Under the pieces are notes generated by a model. It saw only the letters and a program-made list of their open reading frames with translations. It did not search any database and was not told the DNA's origin. Shown here in pieces: positions 46,601 to 57,200 of a DNA stretch of 64,000 bases (position 1 is its first letter; every line of letters starts with the position of its first letter). Position numbers and translations under genes: made by a program. The stretch comes from Scolanthus callimorphus (Eukaryota; Cnidaria; Anthozoa; Actiniaria; Edwardsiidae), in contig CM066918.1 in NCBI GenBank assembly GCA_033964015.1, positions 28,789,387-28,853,386 of the forward strand. Direction: 5' to 3'.

Positions 46601-49600
46601 TATTTTCGTGATTTGGGCGGAAATTATTTTCTTAAGAAATTAATTTTCGCAAAAATGAAAAAAAAGTTCGCGGGTTTTTTTTTCGCGTCGCTTTAAGTTC
46701 GCAATTTTTTTTTAAATCACGAAATTAAAAAAAAATAGTACCATTTAGGTAATATTATTCATAGTTCCGATGAAACAATGGAGCCATTTCACGCTATCTG
46801 GAGATACCAATCAGAGCTGGAAAGATTCTCCCTCGGGAACTGATCTTGTCCCACAAACAGTATTTCAGGACTTCCGAAATCAGTCCGATGTGCAGCACTT
46901 TTTTGCCTTTTATGACAGTATAAACTGAGATCATCTGAAGATAAGGATATCTGGTAATCCTAAGCGGGATCGGAATATTTTTGGACAGGGAGGTCCAATG
47001 AACTTTGGGAGAATTATTATTTAGTTTTGGTATTAACTTTAGTTTTGGAGGTTTGAAAAATTCAGGAACACGTCTAATAAATCGTATTTTCTTGGGTATG
47101 GAATTTCCCACTGCTATTTGAAGGTGAAGGAGAGAAACGTTTGGTATTTACAGGGACGGCGGAACAGTTTTCAAAGTGGGGGGCCTCATTAGTAAGATTG
47201 TATGTATGGCAAGGTCGGAGGCTGAAAACTTGGCGAAATCTTTTATTGCAGGTTCAAAATGTTGAGCTCCATTGGACTCTGGTCGTGTAGTACCCAGCTT
47301 GGAAATCCAGAGGGGTGGCTAGCTCAGATTTATTATGATGGCCCTTATGTTTAAACATTTTAGGTCACTGAAATTCCATGGGGAGACGATGAGCTAGCAC
47401 CAGAGACGATTCCATTAGTCGACAAGCTGAAGCATGTCAATCGTAATGGTATACTCACCATAAACAGTCAACCCCGCCTCAACGGAGTCCCGTCAGAAGA
47501 TCCTAGCAATGGGTGGGGGAAACCAGGAGGATATGTCTTTCAAAAGGTTTGACCAGAAGTCATTTTCTCAAAAAGACGCGGTGCTCCATCATGCCATCCT
47601 TGCCCCACCCTGGCGGGGATGGACTAATGAATGTTCATATATAGTGGGGAGAAGGTGGTGGTGTGGATGGACTAATGAGTGCTGCGGTATTGATTGTATT
47701 TTGTGCGGTGAATTAGTCAAAAATCTAGAGCTATGCGGTATTCTAGAACCCTACGGTTTACAGAAATTTGCTGCTGAACTTGCGGAATTGTGGTGAAAAG
47801 CTTTGGTTATGGCAGTATTGCTGTGTTTCTCAATCTACGCTACATGTTTACTGAATACGGTGTTTCTGGTAATTGGTTTCTGGTTTTTCGGAGATTTTGT
47901 GCGGTAATTTCGGAGACCGTTGTGCGGTTTTGAGAAACCCCCAAGGCCCCGGTCTCTCCAAACTCAGAAAAGTTTAGCCTGCTACATTATCCATTCTAGC
48001 AAAATAAGCCGCAATGCCCCACAAAGTTATTACAATACTGCGTATTTCGATTGGGTGTTACTCTTATAAACATTTGTCCTCACATGTTCACATTGTTTAT
48101 CTCTCTAAAAGGCTTATCTGGAATTTTTCACACGAGAGGAGATCGCACTTGAATTATACAAACAACTGAAAGACTGTACAAGAGTTAACTATCACATGAT
48201 CAGGTCATCGGTGAGTATATCACTGTGTAATAGACCACTTTCGATATATTGAAATTCCAACTTGAATACGAGGGTCAGGGGAATAAAACAAAAGAAATCT
48301 ATTATTCGTTTTTCGACGCCGATGCGGTTTCTTTTATTTCCCCGAGAATATTCTAATATATCGAAATTGGTCTATTCAACAAAAAAATGCATACCCTCAC
48401 CCACGAAGGAATTTACTGAAGGGCCCCAACCCCTCTGGAATCTCACGATCCGTGGTGGGGGTATGTTAAAAATTTAAAATTAGTATATTTTTTTGAAAGA
48501 ATCCAAAAGCCATGCCGTTCTGTCATTAAGGCGAGGAAAACAATGGTCTTATGCGGGTTATGTGAGTAAATCAAAATTTCAAATTTTAGGCGAGGAAAAC
48601 CCGCATAATGCAAGGAAGTTGGCACTTGGCAGGTCTAGAAACATCTCCAGAATCTGCGCTGTTTTTGTGACATGGGAGCTTTTTTGCGGCGTGTGCCCCA
48701 GCGGAGCACCATATTTAAGAGAAGATGGCACAAGTACATCCATCGAGTTGCCTTTGAAGCCTGGTTCTAAACGCCACTGTCTTCCTTCATAAGATCCAAA
48801 ATAGTACGTGTGCTGTTTTTTGGTCTAATTCTAGTAATTATTCTGTTCATTAATAGGGCGAAGATGTCACCAATGCGAATGTCTACTCACCTAATGCTGT
48901 GACATGGGGCGTGTTCCGGGCTCGGAGATCATCCAGCCCACTGTGGTAGACCCAATTGCGTTTAATTACTGGAAGGTATGTAGAGGTAGCCCGTAAAGAC
49001 AAGGTTTCCCACGTCTTTTTCTGCCCTCGGTCTTCCTGTGTTTATGCTTCGTGCATCCTAAACAAGATGTGTGAAAATTGTGGACCTTATCACTAGTGAC
49101 TCCATCCTCGCGCGCTAAGGTCAGCAAAGGAAAAAAGATTTGAAAATTGTTCAGCCTGTTAAAAAATCAAAAAAGGCCATCTCGCAATCCATTGCTAACC
49201 GCGTCATGTGATAACACACGAAAATACTCCAAATTTGCTCTCATTTGGCAGTTGAGAGGTTATTTAACAAATCTAGACAATTATTTTTGCTTACTTTGTG
49301 AACTGGAACAAATTAACTACTGCTCGCAAAGCTTACTAATAAACACTGTTCCTAAATTTTAAGGGAGTTCATTCAGCAACAGCAAAATGTAGCGCTGGGT
49401 CTTTGAGCATGAAGTAACCTGTGTATAAATCTCACGCTTTAGTTTGTTCCTTTGTGTACAGGACGAAGCCTTTGCCTTGTGGAAGCAGCGATGGGGACGG
49501 CTGTACCCGGAGGGTTCAAGATCCCGTACTATTCTAGACGAAATCCACGACACTTACTACTTGGTAAACTTGGTTGATAATGACTATGTCGCCGGGAACT

Positions 49601-49659
49601 CTTTGTTCGACATTTTAGATAAGGTGCTAAGGACAGTAGAGGAAACAAAACAACAATAG
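43631..49659 (+). CDS. MTHFR: Methylenetetrahydrofolate reductase family protein with altered flavin motif
   Basis: MTHFR reduces 5,10-methylene-THF to 5-methyl-THF with FAD and NADPH. Exons are 43631-44060, 44667-44783, 45187-45379, 45756-46319, 47364-47546, 48112-48210, 48857-48975 and 49462-49659, about 634 residues (human 656). The catalytic barrel keeps the active Glu (FSLEVFPPK), FVDITW, and [11 protein letters not shown] with the folate-binding Gln. The linker and SAM-binding regulatory domain are well conserved ([56 protein letters not shown]). However, the near-invariant Ala-Leu-Arg-Gly-Asp-Pro loop reads Ala-Ala-Arg-Arg-Gly-Pro, and human FNYAVD is FSSLVD. Two single-base losses break the frame, at 45314-45316 and 48916-48917. 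The intron after 46319 has a GC donor. It may be a diverged paralogue or a pseudoenzyme rather than the main MTHFR; the family is certain, the activity is not. Confidence 0.88.
44422..44611. repeat. Foldback element in MTHFR intron 1
   Basis: Inverted pairs taactaccatttt/aaaatggtagt(a) and cgtttctcacactctg/cagagagtgagaaacacg lie within the intron after exon 1. Confidence 0.6.
46560..46745. repeat. 'cgcggg…ttttcg' dispersed repeat
   Basis: This short repeat has alternating 'ttcgcgggcctttattttcg' and 'cgaaattaaaaaaaaat' blocks with inverted relations. It lies in the GC-AG intron of the MTHFR gene. Confidence 0.5.
46757..46985. mobile_element. Truncated, inverted copy of the attcatagttccga MITE
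   Basis: The sequence matches 13967-14278 in reverse orientation (e.g. tttcacgctatctggagata, then ttttgccttttatgacagta). Only one terminal repeat (46757-46770) is present; the other end is lost. Confidence 0.75.
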
Positions 49660-49685
49660 AGGATTGTGCTTGATATCGAGAATGG

Positions 49686-49920
49686 CGTATTCACACTAGA
49701 AACGGAAAACTCGTCTTAGTGTGAAACCGGGACGAGACGGATTTTTGACGGGAAATCTTAGTGTGAAACCGGGACGAGACGGATTTTTGACGGGAAATCT
49801 TAGTGTGAAATCAGGACGAGACGGATTTTTGACGGGAAATCCTCTGAATTCATATCAGACGGAAAACTCGTCAGACGAAAAACCCGTCATGACGAGCTTT
49901 TCGTCCTCTAGTGTGAATAC
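49686..49920. mobile_element. MITE with gtattcacactag ends and internal 42-base tandem repeat
   Basis: The ends gtattcacactaga and tctagtgtgaatac are inverted. Inside, a 42-base unit (ttagtgtgaaaccgggacga followed by gacggatttttgacgggaaatc) occurs three times. The third copy has two changes. There is no coding capacity. Confidence 0.7.
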
Positions 49921-49954
49921 GGCTAATGTGCTGTTCCAAAAAAATGCCGTACTC

Positions 49955-50195
49955 CCTCCTATCGAGGAATTTCAGATTTTCAAAAATTGTTCTACTCCGT
50001 TGAAGTTCCAGGCTCTTGCCAAACTCAAGGGGAAAATTGAAGCAACCACATTCTTTTGTATGAAAAATCGTCTTTGTGTTTGACCCTGGAAATTCAGCGG
50101 GGCCTTTTTCTTTCAAATGGTTACCCTGTGGAAAGAAAAAGGCCCCGCTGAATTTCCAGGGTCAAACACAAGACCCCTGTGGAAACTCAAGGCTC
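49955..50195. repeat. Foldback element of the ggaaattccag family
   Basis: The arms tttgaccctggaaattcagc … ggcctttttctttc and gaaagaaaaaggcc … gctgaatttccagggtcaaa are almost exact inverted repeats around a short loop near 50120. Confidence 0.7.
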
Positions 50196-50345
50196 CTTTT
50201 ATTGAAATAGGGGGAAGCGAATATGAATTAGAACAGACTATCTAGGCAAAAATATAGGACCACTTCTTTGGGCGCAGTAAAAATAGACGCCGAAGATAAC
50301 TGAGGCCTAAATAAAGTACTTGGCAAAGTAAAAGGGAAAATATAT

Positions 50346-50475
50346 AATGGAGTTGTTCCGCGTAGGAACCTTAGAGATGCAAATGAGGCGAGCCTTTTGT
50401 TTCCGGTTGACCAGATTCAATTGGAAACAAAAGGCTTGCTTCATTTGCATCTTACGCGGAACAACTCCAATGAGG
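50346..50475. repeat. Foldback element
   Basis: The arms atggagttgttccgcgta(g)g and cttacgcggaacaactccaat continue inward (agatgcaaatgag, gccttttgtttcc), with a small loop between them. Confidence 0.75.
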
Positions 50476-50631
50476 GAGTTATTATAGGAAAAACCTTTCA
50501 AAAGGTGTCATGAGGAGGTGCCTATAAAGTGATTATATTGTGACGTCAGTGTTTACGATTTTTCTCATTTGCATAATAAGCATTAGTGAAAATCAGCAAG
50601 CGTAACGGAGTTACAAAAAGAAATGATCTGA

Positions 50632-51013
50632 GGCACCGTCCACACTACGCCGGCTAAATTTGAAAACGGCTAATTTGCCTCGAAAACGGAACAAATATTT
50701 TCTGTCCACACTACGCCGGCTACATGCGAAAACGCACAAGAACGTCAGCTAAGCGCATGTGCGAAAAAGAGCCCGCGGTCATAATTTCCTCACAGACGTG
50801 TGGTACGACGTCATCGTTTTCGAAACGATCCGTTTTCGCCGTCCACACTAAAACGCGTAGCCGGCGTTTTCAAATTTAGCCACTTTCGGTAGCGTTTTCG
50901 AAAAGCTCCGTTTTCAGTGGGAAATTTAGCCGGCGTAGTGTGGACGGAAGGCACAACCGTATAAAATATTAGCCGTTTTCAAATTTAGCCGGCGTAGTGT
51001 GGACGGAGCCTGA
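50632..51013. mobile_element. 'cgtccacactacgccggcta' MITE
   Basis: The ends caccgtccacactacgccgg and ccggcgtagtgtggacgg are inverted. Internal gaaaacg/cgttttc motifs alternate in both orientations, and two extra internal 'tccacactacgccggcta' copies occur. This layout is common in invertebrate MITEs. Confidence 0.7.
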
Positions 51014-51385
51014 GACCCCGTCCACACTAACGCGGTTTCGTTTGAATCCGTATACTTTTTGATACGTTTAGGCCTTCCGTCCACACTAACACGCTGATCG
51101 TTTTCATCGAATCCGGTATAAGTTTGAAAACGCTCTCGAAAGTGAATAAAAACAAATCCGTATACATATCGTTTTAGTGTGGACGGTCGAATCCGGATAA
51201 CAATGAAAACGATGACGTCAACTGTACCATTAATTTGAGACTGTCCTTGCAAACGTCACATCAAATAAAACTGATCGCTAGTTTGGAGCTACAATATCTC
51301 CCGTCCACACTAACACGCTGCGAATCCGCGTATAAGTTTGAAAACGAATACTTTTGAAAACGCGTTAGTGCGGACAGGGCCTGAA
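51014..51385. mobile_element. 'cgtccacactaacgc' MITE adjacent to the previous one
   Basis: The ends gaccccgtccacactaacgc and cgcgttagtgcggacagggc are inverted. The interior alternates gaatccg, gtttgaaaacg and related motifs. It is related in design but not identical to the element at 50632-51013. Confidence 0.7.
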
Positions 51386-52224
51386 TTTCAATAGCGTCTG
51401 GTGAATGAAGCGTACTAAGAAAGTTTGACGTTCGTATTAATCAAATTATGAGCGCATGGCGAGAAGCTCAATTTGCAAGAAACATGTGGGCTAATGAGCT
51501 TCCTGCCCCACAAGAAAATCAAGTCTTTAAAAATGTAATAAAATTGCTCAAGATCAAATAATTACTATTCCGAAAAACATTGACGATTTTCACTAAGTTT
51601 TGAATGGTCCACGCAGGTTTTCAAAATTCTGCTAGACCTGCAAATGAGTAAAAAAAATAACCGCCTATAACTAATAGCAGCCATCGTACTTATCATATTG
51701 AGTTATTTTATCAGAATACATGTTGGGACATAATTTATCTGTAAATTTGGAAATACATGCTATAGATAGAAATGGTATTTGTGACAAGCCTTACTGCAAT
51801 TTTCATAATTCTGCGAACTTTGAGAATTTCCGAAGGGTTACTAAAGAAAATAACCTCTTCCTGCAATGGAATGGCCTACTGTGCATTTCCATGTACCATT
51901 AGCTCTGCTAGGTACTGGATTCTACCTAAAGTGTTAGTAATACGTTACTTACGCGTAAACGGCCCAGGAAATAAGTTGCATGGGTTGTCGTAAAGCCCGC
52001 TATACAGGAAACTTTAAAAAAACGCACATCCAGGAATTGACAACAGCGTTGCTTTGATTAACTAGATTTATTGCTCCTATCTATAATCTGACATTACAAA
52101 ATTTGTACATACATCGTAGCGTAGCTTTCTCTACAGAAACGTCCAGGAAAATCTCTCTTTATTTTCCCCTTGTGTTTACTGAGAGGTGCCAGCGAAATAA
52201 TCTTAGGCTGAAGCCAAACCAATG

Positions 52225-52395
52225 GACGATTCAAGCAATAATGCACGCGCGCGCGCTGCATGACGGTAGATGTGGGACATTACTGCTAAAAAAGCGCGCG
52301 CTGCATTCTGGTAGTTGTGGGACACGCCCTCTTCTTTATTCACTAATGCCAAAGCCCTCTCCCACAACTACCAGAATGCAGCGCGCGCTTTTAAA
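52225..52395. repeat. Foldback element with gcgcgcgctgcat motifs
   Basis: Inverted and direct copies of gcgcgcgctgcat(tctggtagttgtggga) occur around a loop at about 52340. Confidence 0.6.
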
Positions 52396-52924
52396 CATTT
52401 TGTTCGACAAATCTATTACATTTACCGTTATAGCTGGAATTGCCAATTGACCAATCAGAGGACAAATTAGAAAAGAGAGAGAGAAAAAAAAAGACAGTGT
52501 GTTTTGCTTTTTCTTCGCATGCTCATTGGCTGACTGGATGTGTCTTTGTGTGCATTATTGCTTTGGTGGGTAAACTGCTTGCAGTCCCTTGTTTCGGGAA
52601 CGTCCGTAAATTATTGGCTACGCGCGCTTTAATTCATCGCGCCTTGTTAGAAGTCGGGTTCCTACTCACGCTGAGCGGGAAGACCATACTAGCGCGCCAG
52701 GGTCCTCCCCTCATCTTTCTCCTGGGGAGAGGGCTAGGGTCCTCCTCTCATCTCTCCCTGTGGGGAGGAGGAGGAGATGACCCTGTTCCACGAGGATGCA
52801 AGACGTGCGCGAGTCAAACGTGGGGCGCTGAGTGTGGTTAATAGAAGCGCAACGACGTTTCTTTTTACGGGCGTTCGCCAAACAAGAGGCTGCAAGCAGT
52901 CATTTGGTGGGCAAAGTTGATTCT

Positions 52925-53085
52925 CATCAACTGCCGTCCCTTCGCTCTCAATCGTGCCTCACTTTGCGAGTTCACCACGAGATTTCCTCATCCATTTCCT
53001 GATCACTGACCCAAAATCGGTCAGTAGACTGTGATTGGTTGGCTCCTCTCGCAAAGTGAGGTAGATCGAGAGCGATGAGACGGCT
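52925..53085. repeat. Foldback element
   Basis: The arms gccgtcccttcgctctcaat … cctcactttgcgag and ctcgcaaagtgagg … gagagcgatgagacggc are inverted. A ctgacc…ggtcag pair lies at the centre. Confidence 0.65.
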
Positions 53086-54210
53086 AAATTTCAGGCTACT
53101 GATTTCTGTGATTTCAAGTGATTTGCCAAAGAATATCCTACACACTATTTCCATGACGACGTGAGATGAGGTCTTCTGTCATTGCGGATATTTTATGGTT
53201 ATAAAGCCGCATTCACACTAAATGGCTGCTATTATTCAACCTTCCATTATACCCTCCCCCTTATTATAGGGTTTATATCATCGCGTCATTACAGTAAAGG
53301 CCCTGTGTACGATGGGTGTGACAATGTTATGATTGCTTTGTGTTGATCTAATACTGCAAGAAACCATTAGTTTATTATTCTATGACTACATATCACTTGG
53401 ACCAGCTTTTGAGCAAAGGATGGATGGAAATTCCGCGAGATTTAAACGGATTGAGTTCACTACTTTTACCGTTACCATTAGCATAGACTTTCACGGGCTA
53501 CAAAACTACATGTCACGCCCATCAGACAAAGGGTCTTTAACCTTTTAAATATAATTACACCCTTTTGGGCCCCTTTTGGGGTTTTAAACTAAATGCCTTG
53601 TTACCAAGCACAAGTGTCCAAGCGCCCTACGCGCTATTGCACGGGCACCCTGTGGTGACTCACGGACATCTGTTCAGGGTCCTATTCCGGTGTTTCTGGC
53701 AAGTTTTCCTCACCACAGAAAACCCGTCGACACGGAAAGGCAAGGCTTAAATAACTTTTTCTTAACGTTTTGTCTAAAATAAGGCATGTTGGGCTTTTAA
53801 AATGATCACTTTGGAGAATTGAACACAGACCTATTCGATTAAAACATTCTAGACATAAAACCCAGATTATAAGAATAACAAGGACAAAACCTGAAGTACT
53901 ATGACACCTAAGGGTAAAATGTTAAAAAAGTGAATTCGCATTTCTTAATCTGACTATGACTTTGCACGTTTCCCCTTAGTCATTTGCCTGTAAATTTGTC
54001 TTTTTTAAATACTCGCAGTGATCAATCCCAAATCTCTCCCAACGATATCTATACATTATCAAGCAAACAGGTGAAGAGAACTTAGGAAATTATCACCTCA
54101 GAGATGGTTACTTGATCTAATATTTTCCTATAACATATATTGAAGTGCATTACTTCACTAAGGAGAATTTTTCCTTAGATCGTAGGGTCGACGAAAGGAT
54201 TTAGGATACT

Positions 54211-57200
54211 CTAAACGTCAAACAGAGGGTTTCCATCCGGTCCTTGTATGGCCACACCCTTTAGACTAACTATATAGAGAATTAAGATGGCCATACCGGC
54301 GAACGCGCTAACGCCTAGCAACGCGAGGAGTCTTGACTTGATGGTTCTACGGAACCGGGCGGGTGCCATAAGAGTTAGTAATGCGATACAGAAGGTTAGG
54401 GTATAAAAAATAGAAACGGCCGTGTTGATTGCCAGGATCTGGCCGAACTTTGCAAACACCTGGATAGTGGTGAGGCACAGAGGGATGGCGGCCACGATGG
54501 TCGTGATGGCCGAACTGAGGATGGAGGAGCCGATGTGAGAGATGGCAGCAGTGGTCCTCCAACCACGCAGGTCCTGGTGAGGAAGAAGGACATGGGAATC
54601 AAAAGGGAGCACGTGTCGAAAAGTGGCACGTCTCCGAGGTCCCGTCTCTCGATGCAATACACTAAAGCTTAGTAAGACCGAAGTTAGAGTATGCGAGCTC
54701 TGCCTGGACGACAGAAAAATAGACAGACAAACATACAGTATCAGACAGACAGACAGAGACAGAGTGAGAAATAAATAGTTTTGCGTTAGAGACATACCTT
54801 AACAGACATACATATACATACAGACAGACAGACAGACAGACAGAGACAGAATGAGAAATAAATATTTTGCGTTAGAGACATACCTTAACAGACATACATA
54901 CATACATACAGACAGAGACAGAGTGAGAAATAAATAGTTTTGCGTTAGAGACATACCTTATTAGACAATCGTGAGTTTGGTAGGAATCTGCCAGACAAGA
55001 TGTACCCATCCACTAAGTGTACACAATAGTCCACGGAGGTCCCTACTAGGATGGAGAGGGAGATGGCCTCTACTGCGCCTATTTGCCAACCCAGCAGGTA
55101 GAATATAGCCACCACTGCACACAGCACACCTGAAAACAAGCACGCATAGAGTGCAGTTCAGATGAGTGTAGAGAACTAAAAGCATTGTAAATACACTTAG
55201 CCAATCAGAAACGAAGCTCATTTAACAACCAACCAATCAGGAGGCGAAGTAAGTACGACTTGCATTTAGTCGTGACCCAAGAAAACACTTGCGATTGCAG
55301 GACTATCTAAACGCAAGCAACCAATAACTTGTTTGTGTTTTGTCTGCAATCTGATTGGCTAGGAGAACAAAGTCACGTTGCACAGCCAATCAAAACGCAA
55401 AGCAAATGCATCTAAAGTCCGCTCTAACAATGTTTCGCTGGCTTTTCAAAGAGACTCGCCTTCCAGCTGCTGTACCTACCTAGAGGGACTAGCAGGTCGA
55501 AAATTACTGGGGGGGGGGGGGGGGGGGGGGGTATCCGGTCGTAACACAAAACAGCTGTTGAATAGGCACTGAGACAAAGACAGACAACGAGAGATACCAA
55601 CAATAAGACATAGATACAGACAGACAGTGAGAGATACCGACATCAAGACACAGACAGAACAGACGGACAGAACAGACAGACAGACAGAACAGACGGACGG
55701 ACACACCAGGCACAGACAGACAGACAGACAGGACTATAGACCTAAAGACTCCCTTAGTTCAGAGCATTCAAACCATACTTCGCTTCTTGTGTTGAAGTAT
55801 CATGGCCCAACGTTTCTTTTATTCTTTTCTCATCGATTCCAAAGTCCATGAAAACAGCGAGAAGACAAAGAGCTTACCTAATATGGTGAGCATGACGATA
55901 ACAGACAACAAGAAATGTCCAGTAAAAATCACCACGGCAACCATACACATGAGGAGCGAGAACACAATACCATATATGGCACCATTAACAGCTATGATCT
56001 CCATAAACATTTTCACCCACGTGTCCGACGTGTGGAAAGCTGTTTGCATCTCCTCATAACCTGGAATACGAACAGAAAGTGAGAAACTTAAAATATTCGC
56101 CCACCGTGGACATAAAATAAGTAAAATTGTAACCGTGAAAACACATGTACATTTGCGACTGGCCAGTGTTCACGAGGCGACGTGAGGTGTCATTCCGTGC
56201 CGTGACCGTTCCGTGCCGTGACCGTTCCGTGTTCCGTGACCGTTCCGTGCCGTGACCGTTCCGTGTTCCGTGCCGTGACCGTGCCGTGACCGTTCCGTGC
56301 CGTGACCATTCCGTGCCGTGACCGTTCCGTGTTCCGTGCCGTGACCGTTCCGTGCCGTGACCGTTCCGTGACCGTTCCGTGCCGTGACCGTTCCGTGTTC
56401 CGTGACCGTTCCGTGCCGTGACCATTCCGTGTTCCGTGCCGTGGCCATTCCGTGTTCCGTGCCGTGACCGTTTCGTGCCGTGACCGTTCCGTGTTCCGTG
56501 ACCGTTCCGTGTTCCGTGACCGTTCCGTGCCGTGACCATTCCGTGTTCCGTGCCGTGACCATTCCGTGTTCCGTGCCGTGACCGTTTCGTGTTCCGTGCC
56601 GTGACCGTTCCGTGCCTTTTCACGAAATAAGCTCTAAATAGGCCTTCTCATGAGAGGCCAAGCAGTATGAAATTCCAGGGTGGGTACTCTATAAGCAGGA
56701 TGGAATTGTATCGTGACCCGCGAGGATCATCTGGGCAAATCAGATCCCGTAGATAGATAGGAACTTTAGTTAAAGTGCACTTGCAAGACCTCCCTCTGAA
56801 CGAAACCGGACAACGTCGCGACGGAAGCCAGGTCACTGCACTAGACGAAACAGGGAAAGAATATGATTGGCTCATCAGGTTTTGATTAGCTAAGAGGGTT
56901 TGACTTGCGCGGAACAGCAAAGCACAAATACTCGATGTTTTAAAACGGCGGGTCGCGATGCAACGATTTATTTGTAAAATGAACAAACCTTTGACTTGCT
57001 CCTTGAGAAATGCATTCCACTTGTTATACTGCTTAAGCAATTCTTTCGAAGAGCTGCCTTTATGTAGTGTCTGCGGGAACGAAAATATTAAATTCCTTAT
57101 TTCCAATATACAGCAACCTACAGTAGGCGAGCACTTATTACTAGCTTTTTAGTCACAAAGCGACGAGCTCTTTTCTGGTATTACTATATATAATTCCTTT

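Larger units (their letters stand above)
49660..54210. other. MITE-rich intergenic region between MTHFR and the Dispatched gene
   Basis: The 4.5 kb between two convergent stop codons contains at least seven hairpin or MITE-like elements (listed separately) and otherwise AT-rich sequence. ORFs at 52103-52450, 52440-52841 and 53565-53750 lie in or beside these repeats and show no recognisable protein family. Confidence 0.55.

Noticed and set aside
49686..49860. CRISPR-like array
   Set aside because: The genome is eukaryotic, the 'spacers' are themselves repeated and the unit lies inside a MITE with inverted ends.
56054..56623. Long minus-strand open frame (189 codons, His/Gly/Thr/Arg repeats)
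   Set aside because: It is the translation of the CCGTGACCGTT minisatellite; other frames are also open, and it lies in an intron between conserved Dispatched exons.
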